A DNA stretch of 64,000 nucleotides, taken from Mallotus nudiflorus. Taxonomy: Eukaryota > Streptophyta > Magnoliopsida > Malpighiales > Euphorbiaceae. This document shows positions 25,242 through 36,836 of this stretch, one piece after another (positions within the stretch are counted from its first letter, which is position 1; each line of letters opens with the position of its first letter). The translations under genes were made by a program, and so were the position numbers. The DNA lies in NCBI GenBank assembly GCA_947683625.1, contig CANTUR010000043.1, forward strand, positions 1,860,001 to 1,924,000. Direction: 5' to 3'. The notes beneath the pieces were generated by a model. It was not told the origin of the DNA. It was given only the letters and a program-made list of their open reading frames with translations, and ran no database searches.

Positions 25242-25286
25242 GTGCGTTTGGATTCATTATTTATTTTATTTGTTTATGTGTTATGA

Positions 25287-25936
25287 TGTTGTGGGTCCCT
25301 CATAGTGGAGCCCACGAGTTTAAAAAAAATCAAAGTTCAGTGCTACATTTATTGACTTTTAGTTAGAAAATTAGCCAAATGCAATGACTATATAAAGCCA
25401 TGGCCATGTAGTGAACGAAGCAGTGTATAAGCATAAGCAAGCAAGCAAGGAAAGAAAAGCTCAAAGTGGGGTGTGTGCTTGTGAGGGTAATCAAAGTAAT
25501 TTTGCTTTGACGAGTGTGAGAGAGTTTTAAGGGTTTGAGAAATTTTTCTCAAAGGGTGAGTGACAAAATAGTGAGGAAATTATTTTTGGGGTGTTTGAAA
25601 AACACTTTGAGTGCCACTATTTTGGTTAGAATTCTTTTATTGTGTATCTCTAGTATTGATTTAGAGAAAACTCTCTCTTGTACTTACAATTTTTATAGTG
25701 AAAGAATTATTCAGTTTTTTTTCCCGTGGACATAGCCTAAAAATTAAAAGTGAACCACGTTAATATATTTATGTCATTTTTATTATTTATGCGGTAGGTT
25801 TTACCGTCTCTATTATTTACCCATTAGCCAGTTTAACAACCTCTATTTATTTATTTGTTTGATTATTTCTGCAGTAATTTTATTTTTTCTCTATGAATAT
25901 TATTCCGCTATGCCAACTTGCTAATTTTTCCCAATA
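25287..25936 (+). repeat. 5' LTR of the second copia element
   Basis: About 650 bp, starting TGTTGTGGGTCCC and ending with a mutated CCCAATA where the partner ends CCTAACA. A TATATAAAG box lies at about 25390. Confidence 0.85.
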
Positions 25937-26639
25937 AGTGCTATCAAATTTGTTGGTTCATGTTTTTGAGGCATTATTAAATACTACAACAATAAAGGCT
26001 AAGACTAGCAAAATGATCAGTTTAAATGGCACAAATTACCACATATAGAGAAACAAGATGAAGGATATCCTATTTGTGATGAAGTTGCATTTACTAGTTT
26101 TTGCTACAACAAAACCCAAAGGTAAGACATATGAGGAATAGGCATTTGAGCATAAGCAAGTGTGTGGCTACATCCGATAATTCGTTGAAGATAATTTGTA
26201 TAACCACATTTGCAATGAAACTCATGCACGGACATTGTGGAATAAGCTTTAAGAGCTGTACGCTTCAAAGACCGGCAATAACAAATTATTTTATTTGACA
26301 AAATTAATGTAAATAAAATATCGAGAAGGATCTTCTATCGTCGATCACTTGAATGAAATACAAGGGATCATAGATCAGTTGTCGGGAATGGGCATAAATT
26401 TTGATAATGAAATTCTTGCTCTTATGGTGCTGGCTTCTCTGCTAGAGTCATGAGAGAATTTAAAGATTTTACTTACAAACTCTGCACCAAACGGTGTAGT
26501 GAATATGGAATCTATCAAAAGTGGTATTTTGAATGAAGAGATGAGACGCAGATCAAAGGTGCCTCTTCAACACATTCAGATATCCTCGTAAATTCCAAGG
26601 GGAGAAATAAGACTCAAAGCAAAGAGATAAGAGCAGAGG

Positions 26640-27267
26640 AAAGTCAAACAAGTATGCAACTATTGAATGTCATTACTGTAAAAAGAAAGGCCACATTAAG
26701 AATTATGTCAAAAGTTCAAGGACAAGAACAAAGGCAAATATATGGGAAAAGGACAATAATGATGATGATGAAGCAAATATTCTCAGAGAATTCAATGTCC
26801 TTTTTTATGATGATATTGTTAATCTTACTACTTATGAGACCAGTTGGGTGATTAGCAGTGGTGCTTCCATTCATGCTACATCTCGAAGAGAATTCTTCTC
26901 ATCTTACACTTCAAAAGATTCTAGATTTATGAAGATAGAATATGGCAATCGAATAAAAGTTATTAGTGAAGGAGATATGTGTTTGGAAATGACAAATGGA
27001 ATAAGACTAATCTTGAAGAATGTCAAGCATGTTCTAGATATTCACCTGACTTTGATCTCGATAGGCAAGCTTAGTGATGAAGGTTTATGCAACACCTTCT
27101 ATAACAGCCAGTGGAAACTCATTAAAAGCTTCTTGGTAGTGGCTAAAGGTAAAAAGGTCTCAACACTATACTTCATATATACAAATATCTCTAAAGACAT
27201 GGTGAATGCTATGGAGAAAGGCAGTATAGTTGAGTTATGGTATAGAAGACTCAACCACATTAGTTAG
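26640..27267 (+). pseudogene. copia gag zinc knuckle, protease and pre-integrase region
   Basis: A degenerate zinc knuckle (C-H-Y-C-K-K-K-G-H with the last Cys lost) is followed after a frame change by W-V-I-S-S-G-A-S-I-H-A-T. The catalytic protease Asp of the D-S-G-A motif has become Ser. The frame then runs through an L-I-S-I-G-K-L-S-D block and the L-W-Y-R-R-L-N-H-I-S start of the pre-integrase zinc domain, ending at a stop near 27268. A gag fragment lies upstream from about 26005 in broken frames. Confidence 0.82.
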
Positions 27268-28041
27268 AAAGGGATGATAATGTTGGCTAAGAAAAATGTG
27301 TTATCTTGAGTAGATCTTATGTATCTGGAGAAATGTGCCGATTGTGTTGCAAGAAAGTAATATAGGGTTGCTTTCAGGAGTTCTCCTCCTTCAAGAATGA
27401 AAAATGTGCTGGATTTAATTCATTTAGACTTGTGTGGGCCAATGCTAAAGTCACTTGGTGGTTATCAGTACTTTATAACTTTTATTGATAATCATTCTCG
27501 GGAGATATGGGCATAAACCTTGAAGTTAAAAGATCAGGTACTAAATGTCTTCAAGGAATTTCACACCCTGGTGGAGAGACAAACTAGCAAGAAGCTGAAG
27601 TGCATCTGAACATATAACGGTGGAGAGTATTTTGGACCATTTGATGCTTATTATAAAGAGTATGGTATTCAACATCAAATGACACCTCCAAAGACATCGT
27701 AGTTAAATGGTTTAGCTTAGAGGATGAACAGGACTTTGATGGAGAGAGTCAGATCTTTGCTCTCATATTCAAAGTTGCCTAAGACATTTTAGGGTGAAGC
27801 TCTACTTACAACAGTGCATGTGTTGAACCTTTCACCATGTGTTCCTCTACAGTTTGACACTTTAAAGAGGGTATGGATAGGAAAAGATGTTTATTATGGT
27901 CATCTACAGGTTTTTGGGTGCAAAACCTTTGTTCATATTCCTAAGGATGAGAGATCCAAACTTGATGTTAAGACACGACAGTGTGTGTTCATTGGCTATG
28001 GTCAAGATCAACTTGACTATAGATTTTATGATCTAGTTTAG
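27268..28041 (+). pseudogene. copia integrase fragments
   Basis: It contains the D-L-C-G-P block (first catalytic Asp), the Y-N-G-G-E-Y block where the second catalytic Asp has changed to Asn, a degraded third-motif region, and the F-G-C-K-T-F-V-H-I-P integrase tail. At least five in-frame stops interrupt it. Confidence 0.8.
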
Positions 28042-28459
28042 AAAAAGCTTGTCAAAAGTTGTGATATTATGTTTATTAAAGATAAGAAAATCAAAGATAT
28101 TGCTAAAGTTGAGAAGAACATCCCCAACTCTAAAGATGATTCATATTTGAAGTTAATTCCTCTAACAATGGTGCCAAGGGAAGTTAGAGATGAAAATGAA
28201 GTTATTATGCTAATTGTAGGTGATGAAGATGCTCCCATTAAGACTCCATCTAAAAATGATGATGATGGTGTTCATGATCAACCATCGGTAGATGAGACTT
28301 CTCTAGTGCCATTGAGGAGATTTGGTAGAAATAGATAACCTTATACCATATATCCTAGAGACTAATTTATCTTACTAACTAATGGGGGAGAGCTAGAAAG
28401 CTTTGAAAAAGCTATGAATGATGAACACAAGCAGAAATAGTTTGAAGCCATGCAAGATA

Positions 28460-29900
28460 AGTTAAAGTCTCTACATGAGAACAAGGCATTTAAGCTAATG
28501 AAGTTGCTTGAAGGCAAGAGAGCTTTGAAGAATAAGTGGGTGTTCAGGATCAAGCATGAAGAATATAGTCTCTAACCATAATTCAAAGCTAGACTAGTTA
28601 TAAAAAGATTCAACCAAAGAAAGGGTATAGACTTTGATGAGATTTTTTCTCCAGTTATGAAAATGACATCCATATGTACTATGCTAGGTTTAACAGCAAG
28701 TTTTGATATAGAGATTGAAAAAATGGATGTTGAAACTGCCTTCCTGTATGGTGATTTGGAAGAGAAAATATTTATAGAGCAGCCAGAGGGTTTCAAAGAA
28801 AAGGGAAAAGAGGACTATGTTTGCAGATTGAAGAAAAACTTGTATGGCTTGAAACAGGCACTAAGACAATGATATAAGAAGTTTAAGTCTGTTATGGGGG
28901 AGTAAGGCTATAAGAAGAACACTTCAAACCATTGTGTATTTGTTTAGAAATTCTCTGATGATGACTTTATTATGCTATTGCTTTATATGGATGACATGTT
29001 GATTGTTGGTAGGAATGTTTCTAGAATCAACAGCTTGAAGAAGTAGTTGAATAAGTCTTTTGCTATGGAAGACTTAGGACCAGCAAAGCAGATTCTTGGC
29101 ATGAAGATTATCAGAGAAAGAGGCATCAAAAAGCTGTGGTTATCACAAGAGAAATATATTGAGAAGGTACTTCAGAGGTTCAACATGTACAATACTAAAG
29201 CAGTTAATTATCCTCTTGTTAATCACTTTAGATTAACTTCTTAGCAAAGCCCTTCCATTAATAAAGAGAAGGAAGAGATGGATAGAGTTCCACATTCTTC
29301 AGCAGTTGGTAGTTTAATGTATGCCACATTGTGTATATGGCCAGATATTGCATACTCAATTGGAGTTATAAGTCGGTTCCTTTCAAATCTTAGAAAGGAA
29401 CATTAGGTTGCAGTCAAATGGATTTTCAAGTATCTTCATAGAACATCTAAAATATTTTTGTGTTTTGGAGATGCCAAACCTATATTAGCTAAATACACAG
29501 ATATAAATATGGCAGGAGATGCTGATTTAAGAAAATCAACCTCTAGTTACCTGATTACTTTTGCAAAGGGAGCTATGTCATGGCAGTAAAAATTATAAAA
29601 ATGTGTTACTTTGTCTACCAATAAAGCAAAGTTTATTGTAGCAACTAAAGATTGTAAAGAGTTGTTATGGATAAAGAAGTTCTTAAATGAACTTGGTTTT
29701 CAACGAGACAAATATGAGCTATTTTATGATAGTTAGAGTACTATCCACCTTGGTAATAATTCCTCCTTTTATTCAAGGTCAAAGCACATTGATGTGAGAT
29801 ATCACTGAATACAAAATGTATTGGAGAAGAAGTTATTGCAGCTTGAGAAGATCCATAAGATAAAAATGGATCAGACATGTTAATAAGGACTCTACCAAGA
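28460..29900 (+). pseudogene. copia reverse transcriptase and RNase H remnants
   Basis: Typical RT blocks are present: a K-W-V-F-R-I-K start, M-D-V-E-T-A-F-L-Y-G-D-L, Y-G-L-K-Q-A and the catalytic Y-M-D-D. These are followed by the L-G-M-K-I connection and an RNase H tail with T-S-R-S-K-H-I-D-V-R-like residues. Stops occur throughout, for example near 28870, 29045 and 29240. The domain set resembles the Tork/Tnt1-type lineage, which is inference. Confidence 0.82.
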
Positions 29901-29970
29901 GAGAAGTTTAAATTCTATTGATTGGCCGTCGAAATGGTGATGACCTCCACGTATTCGGGAGGGGAAGAAT

Positions 29971-30633
29971 TGTTATGGTTCCCTCCTAATGGAGCCCATA
30001 AGTTTAAAAAAAAATTAAAGTTTGCAGCACCAAATTCGGTGCTGCATTTATTGACTTTTAGTTAGAAAATTGGCCAAATGCAATGGCTATATAAAGTCAT
30101 GGCCAAGTAGTGAAGGAAGCAATGTACAAGCATAAATAAGCAAGCAAGGAGAGAAAAGCTTAAAGTGGGGTGTGTGCTTGTGAGAGTAATCAATGCAATT
30201 TTGCTTTGATGAGTGTCAGAGAGTTTTAAGGGTTTGAGAAATTTTTCTCAAAGGATGAGTGACAAAATAGTGAGGAAATTATTTTTGAAGTGTTTGGGAA
30301 ACACTTTGAGTGCGACTATTTTGGTAAAAATTCTTTTATTTTATACCTCTAGTGTTGATCTAGAGAAAACTCTCTTGTACCTACTATTTTTGTAGTGGAA
30401 GAATTATTCAATTTTTGTCCCATTGACGTAGCCTAAGAATTAAGGGTGAACCATGTTAAAATATTTGTGTCATTTTGATTATTTATATGACAAGTTTTAC
30501 TACCTATATTATTTACCCATTAGTCGGTTTAACAGTCTCCATTTATTTATTTGTTTGATTATTTCTACAGTAATTTTATTTTGTCTCTATGAACATTATT
30601 TCGCTGCGCTAACTCTGCTAATTTTTCCTAACA
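29971..30633 (+). repeat. 3' LTR of the second copia element
   Basis: About 663 bp, homologous to 25287-25936. It carries an 8 bp hairpin, GCAGCACC/GGTGCTGC, near 30027-30049 that is shortened in the 5' LTR. Confidence 0.85.
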
Positions 30634-31145
30634 CTTCTGACATGTTTTTGGTAAGACCATGCTAGAGTGGATTGAATTATAAATGAATCAACTTTCTTTT
30701 TATAATTTCATTATATTACCATGTTCCAAGAATAACACCTGTAAGACGAGCATGTTATGAACTAGGTTTCATTATCTATACATGGAGAGCGATCTTATTT
30801 GAACTAGTTACCTGGAGAAAGGCTGCATTTGTAGTTGTTAGTTTTCTAGGCTACCTTTTAAAAGTTTTATTGGCTGTTATCTTTCATTTAATTGGAGATC
30901 CAGTTACTTCCATGATTAGATGTATAGAGACTCTATCTATGTAGTTTGAGTTTATTATCCTTGGACAGTGATGCATACTCCTGTTCCAGGATTGACTATA
31001 GTTATTGCGTTTGCACATGTAGTTCTTGCAATTATTGAAGCTACCTCTCTAAACTCCATTTCTTGCCAACCATATATTCTTACAATATCAAGCTTGATAG
31101 ACCATGCATCAGTGAGGAACTACATCTCTGAGCCACTCTTTTAGG

Positions 31146-31640
31146 TGTTGTTTTGGCAAAATCCCACATTGGGATTTTGTAAGAATATGGAGGAGTCCTT
31201 TGCCTATAAAAGGACTCCTCCCCCCTTTAGTTAATCTCATTCCAAAATTGCCTCTCTTATATATTTAGACAATTGTATTCTTTCTCTCTTTTGTAATATT
31301 TCCTCATTTAGTGAAATATTATTTTGGTAGTGTCTGAGGACGTAGACATAATTGGCTAAACCTCATTAAATTTTGGTGTTATCTTTTATATCTATTTAAT
31401 AGCTATTGTCGAGTATAGTTGTTGTTAATTATTGTGCTATTAAAATTACTTGTCTTGGTAAAATTCTGTCTAAGGAGAGTGGTTTTTAAGTGGGACCATT
31501 GTGACCCTTCCACTCTTTCCTGAAAATATACCTTAGGGTGATTTTTAGTACAATCGTTTACACTCTAGTCACTTGTGCAATAGTTCTCAAAGTGATTGTT
31601 TTTGTTATTATTGGTGGAAATTAACCTAAATTCTATAACA
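31146..31640 (+). repeat. 5' LTR of the third copia element
   Basis: 495 bp from TGTTGTTTTGG to CTATAACA. It includes a 10 bp inverted repeat CAAAATCCCA/TGGGATTTTG (31157-31179) and a 13 bp inverted repeat around the TATA box (31189-31221). Confidence 0.88.
31189..31221 (+). promoter_or_regulatory. LTR promoter: TATA box in the loop of a 13 bp perfect inverted repeat
   Basis: Arms GGAGGAGTCCTTT (31189-31201) and AAAGGACTCCTCC (31209-31221) enclose GCCTATA, so that CTATAAAA overlaps loop and second arm. The 3' LTR has the same structure at 33744-33776. Confidence 0.7.
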
Positions 31641-32079
31641 ATTGGTATAAGAGCTCTTGGTTTATTTTAGTATGCTCTGTGGTTGCGGCTTAAGCTGATC
31701 TTCCACATCAGACAAAATTTCCTTGGGCTAATTGGCATTCTGCATTGACAGCTATTAAATAGAATTTGTAGTAGAAATGAAAGACGGTATAAAAGTGTCC
31801 ACATCAATGTCAACAACTTCTTCATCTTCAATTTTGACAAGAAATGCTATGACAAATGCTAGATTTGCAGTGGAGATTTTTGATGGCATTAATCATTTTG
31901 ACATGTGGCAAAGTGAGGTTCTAAATGCCCTTTTTCAGTAGGGTCTAGATATGTTATTGAAGGAGAGAAATCAGGTGATGTTGAAGAGAAAGAATGGAAG
32001 GTGATCTATAGATTGGCATGTGGTACAATTCAATCTTGTCTTTCTAGAGAGTAGAAGTATGCATTTTCTAAAGAAACTT

Positions 32080-33625
32080 CTGCAAGTTCAGAATATGAAA
32101 AGTGGAGGATTGCAATGAATGAAGAAATGCAGTCCCTTCAAAAGAATCAGACATGGAAACTAGCTAGTCTTTCGAAGGGAAAGAAGGCAATTGGTGCAAA
32201 TGGGTATATGCAAAGAAAGATGGATTTCTTGACAAGGATAATGTTTGCTATAAAGTAAGATTGATGGCTAAAGGCTACACGCAAATGGAGGGAATTAATT
32301 ATAATGAAGTATTTTCTCTAATTGTAAAACATTCCTCCATCAGAATTTTATTAGATTTGGTAGCACAATTGGATTTAAAACTAGATAAGATGGATGTAAA
32401 AACTGCATTTTTACATGGAGACTTGGATAAAGAGATCTACACGACTTAGCCAGATGGATTCAAAGTTGTTAGTAAAGAAAAGATGGTTTGCGAATTGGAA
32501 AAATCACTGTATGGATTGAAGCAATCTCCAAGGTAGTGGTACAAGCAATTTGACAAGTTTATGATAGGGCAAAAGTACACGAGAAGCAAATATGATCATT
32601 GTGTGTATTTGCATAAGCTACAAGATGGATCCTATATATATCTTCTTCTTTATGTTGATGATATGCTAATAGCTTCCAGGAGTTAGATAGAGATTGATAA
32701 ATTGAAGACTCAATTGAATAGGGAGTTTGAGATAAAGGATCTTGGTGAAGTAAATAAGATTCTCGGCATAGAAATATCTAGAGATAGGAAATTGGGAAGG
32801 CTTTGTTTGTCTCAGAAAGAATATCTGAGGAAGATACTAAAACGTTTTGGCATGAATGAAAAGTCAAAACTAGTTAGTACACCACTTGTTCCTCATTTTA
32901 AGCTTAGTGCATCCATGTTACTAAAGAATAATACAGAACGAGAATACATGTTAAAAGTACCGTATGTAAGTGCTGTTGGTAGCTTAATGTATGCAATGGT
33001 GTGTACGAGGCCAAATATTTCACAGGTAGTTGGGGTTATGAGCAGGTACATGCATAATCTTGGAAAGGAGCATTAGCAAGCTGTAAAATGGATTCTACGG
33101 TATATTTTGAACACTGTAGATATTGGTTTGGTATTTCAGCATGATAGGCAAGATGGTCAGTGTGTAGTTGGGTATTGTGATTCTAACTATGCTGGTGATT
33201 TAGATAAGTGTTGATCAACTATTGGTTATGTGTTTACTTTTGCAAAGACACCAGTTAGTTGGAAGTTTATCTTACAGTCAACAGTCACTTTGTTTATTAC
33301 AGAGACAGAGTATATGACAATTATAGAGGCTATAAAGGAGACAATTTAGCTTCAAGGGTTGCTTGGTGAACTGGGAATGGAGCATAAGCACATCAAAGTG
33401 CATTGTGACAGTCAAAGTGCTATTCATTTAGAAAAGAACCAGGTTTATCATGCAAGGACGAAGCATATCGATGTTCGATATCACTTTATATGGGAGATTA
33501 TGGAAGAAGGTGGAATCATAATTCAAAAGATTCGAACTACTGAGCCTGATGATATGATGACAAAAGTGATAACTGCGATTAAGTTTAAACATTGTTTAGA
33601 CTTGATCAATATTGTTACATATTGA
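32080..33625 (+). pseudogene. copia reverse transcriptase-RNase H region of the deleted element
   Basis: It shows the M-D-V-K-T-A-F-L-H-G-D-L block, Y-G-L-K-Q-S-P-R and the catalytic Y-V-D-D. These are followed by I-K-D-L-G-E, the L-C-L-S-Q connection, a R-P-N-I-S-Q region and an RNase H tail (H-C-D-S-Q-S-A-I-H-L and T-K-H-I-D-V-R-Y-H). Interrupting stops are TAG or TGA near 32447, 32535, 32684, 33073, 33213 and 33347. It was never a host gene. Confidence 0.85.
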
Positions 33626-33700
33626 AAGATGAAATTTGTAGACACTATTGAATGCTGAATTTGTGAGAGAATTGTATGAAATTTTGCCAAGGTAAAGATT

Positions 33701-34189
33701 TGTTGTTTTAGCAAAATCCCATATTGGGATTTTGTAAGAATATGGAGGAGTCCTTTACCTATAAAAGGACTCCTCCCCCCTTTAGTTAATCTCATTCTAA
33801 AATTGCCTCTCTTATATATTTAGACAATTGTATTCTTTCTCTCTTTTGTAATATTTCCTCATTTAGTGAAATATTATTTTGGTAGTGTCTGAGGACGTAG
33901 GCATAATTAGTCGAATCTCGTTAAATTTTGATGTTCTCTTTTATGTCTGTTTAATAGCTATTGTCGAGCATAGTTGTTGTTAATTATTATGCTATTAAAA
34001 TTATTTGTTTTGGTAAATTCTGTTTAAGGAGAGTGATTTTTAAGTGGAACCATTATGATCCGTCCACTCTTTCTTGGAAGTATACTTTGGGTGATTTTTA
34101 GTACAATCGTTTACACTCTAGTCACCTGTGCAATAGTTTTCAAAATGATTTTTTTTGTTATTATTGGTGGAAATTAACTCGAATTTCTA
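33701..34189 (+). repeat. 3' LTR of the third copia element
   Basis: About 489 bp, homologous to 31146-31640, but it lacks the last five bases (TAACA) of the 5' copy. Confidence 0.87.
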
Positions 34190-34500
34190 TTGGGTCCTAA
34201 TGGTTTCTCGTGATTAGTTAAAAACAGATATTACCTTAACATCTGCTTTGCTGCTATTGCTGTATTGGTTGCTGCAGGACCACCCTGGGTTAGAGTTCTA
34301 TTGATAGTTTTTTATTTGGCTTCAGCTATTTCTCACCACGCAAGGAAGCTTGCAGAAGGTAAGGGAGAAGTTGGTGTTGTGGCAACAGGTCAGAGATTTC
34401 CAGTGCCATTAGTACGTGCAGCCTTTGCCATTAGAATCCGTCTTGCTGCTAAATGAGCTGGTTGCTGGTGTTTGACATGGATGATAGTAAGGATAAAATA

Positions 34501-34923
34501 TTGCATGAAACCGCAGGAGTTTTGAGTTGGGTGATAGTGCAATGCATCAGAGACATTGCAATAAACTGCTAGGTTTTTGTGTTGTTGGGACAAACTGGTG
34601 TTGTACATTGTAGAAAAGGGGTCAATCAGGTTGGAGTTCTTAGATTGTTTTCGTTACTATTTTCTGAACCAAACTTCATTGTGCAATTAAAAAAAAAAAA
34701 TCAAGCTTAATAGTTACGTGTTATGACATATAACATTTCAATCTTTTGTTTCTAGTAGCACAATATAGCTTATAGGTTTAAGCTGTTAAAAAAAGTATTA
34801 TACTGTTGGTTCTGATGTTCTAGATAAAATGCTTAATAAACAGAGAAAATCATCTTCACATTAGTCAATAACACTCAAATAAATAAATCGATCAGCTTGG
34901 TGATAAGGTCTTTTTAATTAGAA
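34501..34923. other. Non-coding spacer
   Basis: AT-rich sequence between the dead membrane-domain gene and the F-box pseudogene. I see no gene; it may contain the old 3' UTRs of both. Confidence 0.55.
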
Positions 34924-36836
34924 TCAGTTGTGATGAATTGTTTCTAGCTGCATCGCCTCTTCCTTTATGAACTTCTCCAGAATTATTATCTCATCATCGT
35001 TGAAGTTTTCCATTGTAAGCTCTGTTAAGTAATGTCGCCAGCATTTTATAGGCTTCAAGTGGCAGCAGAATTGGTCTTCATATCCAATCCTTCGCTTCTT
35101 ATTTCCAACTATTGGCTTAGAATATTGAAACTGTAAAACAAAAAAAAACACAATTTAGTCCCTGCTAATGACTTTTATCATATTGGTGTTGGAGGCAACT
35201 TTGAACTAATTTTCAACAAAAAGAAAATTTAAATACCTTTAAGCATTTCTCTCCAGGATCACGGCAGATAGTTAAAGAGTCTGGATTAGGGGCGAGCCAA
35301 AGCAAACTTTTCACCAAGTCCAAGAGTTCCAGAATCGGCTCATTTGTTTTTACTTTTAGACGCTTCAGGCCATACAGTGGAGTTTTTGAAACATCCTGCA
35401 AATCTTCAGGAATAGTCAAAACCTACAAATAGGGAAAAAAAAAATTAGCATATGAGTGATGCGAGGGTACCAAAAACAAGCATATAAAATACTGAACTTA
35501 GGATACCTTCTCAGAGTTGCAAACAAGATTTAATTCTCTGCTATGACCGAAGAATGAAAGAACATCAGTCAAGAACGAGAACCAATGTGCGGATACAGAA
35601 GATGCAGTCAAGAACAGCGTAACATTCACTTGTGGAGAGTGATTTGATAAATGTACAAGATGCGGTACTTCACTAATAGTGCACTTAAATGAATCTAGCT
35701 TTCTTGCATCAATTTGAGCCTCTTCCAGTTCCTTGTAAGAGTGTAGTAGCTCAAAATTCTTCAGCTTGCGGTGACAAATCTTAAATTTTTTCAGGGTATT
35801 GCATTCATATAATTTCAGTCTCAAGGCACGTGAATTCATCAGAGACATTATTTTCAGGCCATTGGTCAGTTATGTTAACCTTCTTCAATGCTAAAGTTTT
35901 AAGAAACTTGCAGGCTGCAATGTTGATATTACATGACTTGGGTCAATGATTCACGCATATAAAAGATTCAAGATTAGGAGAAACAACCTCGACCTTCTCT
36001 ATCTCCGTACAGTTCTGTAACTTCAACATCTTGAGTTTGGGGTTGGAAATATCCAAGTTTTTCAACGATTTGCAACTGCGGAGTCTCAAAGACTCTAGCT
36101 CATCAAGCATGTGACACACAAGGCTTTGATGCTGTGCAATCCGAACATCATCCAATGATAAAAGCTTAAGAAACTTGCATGCAGAAAGACTATTCTGAAA
36201 TAATGGCCAATTATTTGCTCCTTTGAAGGTGAAAGATTCAATATTTGGTTCCGCAAACTCAATATTCTTTAGCCCGAAACAATAATCTATGTTCAGAATC
36301 CTGAGCTCAGGACAAAACTCCTTGAGAGTTTCCCTTAACATACAACTTTGGAGACTCAAATTCTTGAGCGCAGAGCACTTGAATATGAAATCTGTCGAGG
36401 AGGATAAAATGAAACCTTTTAAGTCCAACAAAACAATTGATTTGGCAGATAAGACTCTCGATGGCAGAGGATAAAAAACCTGAGCATCAAGGTAAAGTTC
36501 CTTGACAAAATTCTGTATTGCATAATCAATGGCAGCATCAACACGATCATCAACATGATCATCTGAACCATTTATAATGAAGGGAATACAGAATCTAAAT
36601 TTGTCCAAGGTAATGACGGGTATCCGACGATCAAGAAAACTCAGGACATAACTTAAGAACGTATCTACAGAAGTTTTAGGTGGTAGTTTAAAGTCTATGA
36701 TGGGGAATGATAACCATGCCGATCTAAATACACTCGACAAGACACTAGTCTTCGTGGCATCTTTGAACCGAAGAAAATACAGAATGTAATGAATAATGTG
36801 TTCAGGTAATTCTGAAAGACGGTCTGTATTCTCCAT
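34924..36836 (-). pseudogene. F-box/LRR protein with FBD-type C-terminus, broken
   Basis: An F-box (L-S-E-L-P-E-H-I-I-H-Y-I-L, about residues 7-45) is followed by leucine-rich repeats. ATG at 36836 is chosen because the F-box begins seven codons later; the frame extends further upstream only as low-value sequence. The frame stops at TGA 35943-35945 after 297 codons, yet in-frame LRR-like coding continues beyond it. A one-base frameshift lies near 35818-35822, after which LRR coding goes on to 35507. Two more GT-AG exons, 35237-35422 and 34924-35130, complete the usual FBD-like end with W-R-H-Y-L and E-N-F. Intact relatives are SCF ubiquitin-ligase substrate adaptors. A shortened 297-residue F-box protein could still be made, but the simplest reading is a recent pseudogene. 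Confidence 0.8.

Larger units (their letters stand above)
25287..30633 (+). mobile_element. Ty1/copia LTR retrotransposon in the kinase pseudogene intron
   Basis: LTRs at 25287-25936 and 29971-30633 flank degenerate gag-pol in the order gag, protease, integrase, RT, RNase H on the plus strand. The internal start AGTGCTATCAAA resembles the initiator-Met tRNA primer site. A GGAGGGGAAGAAT polypurine tract precedes the 3' LTR. The 5 bp flanks (TATGA, CTTCT) do not match, so an intact target duplication is not supported. Coding frames have many stops. Confidence 0.88.
31146..34189 (+). mobile_element. Internally deleted Ty1/copia element inserted in the membrane-domain pseudogene
   Basis: LTRs at 31146-31640 and 33701-34189 flank a 2.06 kb interior. 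That interior has only a gag start (about 31800-31960) and an RT-RNase H part (about 32080-33625); protease and integrase are missing. The primer site TTGGTATAAGAGC follows the 5' LTR, and CCAAGGTAAAGATT, a typical copia pre-LTR sequence, precedes the 3' LTR. Flanks are TTAGG (31141-31145) and TTGGG (34190-34194), a 4/5 target duplication. Host reading resumes in frame after it. Confidence 0.88.
30729..34500 (+). pseudogene. Decayed membrane-domain gene, split by a copia element (possibly EMB8-like hydrolase C-terminus)
   Basis: Segment 1 (about 30729-31145) encodes several hydrophobic stretches, for example W-R-K-A-A-F-V-V-V-S-F-L-G-Y and L-T-I-V-I-A-F-A-H-V-V, then S-C-Q-P-Y-I-L-T-I-S. It has a frameshift near 30945 and stops. 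Segment 2 (34195-34500) resumes in the expected frame, with G-F-S then a TGA, a P-P-W-V-R-V block and R-F-P-V-P-L. The reading then meets TGA at 34454 where Trp is likely, followed by L-T-W-M-I-V. The pattern reminds me of the C-terminal membrane region of long plant alpha/beta-hydrolases of the EMB8-like type. That family call is from memory and weak; the split and the decay are directly visible. Confidence 0.5.

Noticed and set aside
34265..34456. 63-codon open frame as an independent small gene
   Set aside because: It is the continuation of the decayed membrane-domain gene interrupted by the copia element, and it ends at a nonsense codon within that homology.
35943..35985. A mini-intron removing the F-box nonsense codon
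   Set aside because: A GT...AG pair exists here but would give an intron under about 45 bases, too short for plant splicing, and it would not cure the frameshift near 35820.
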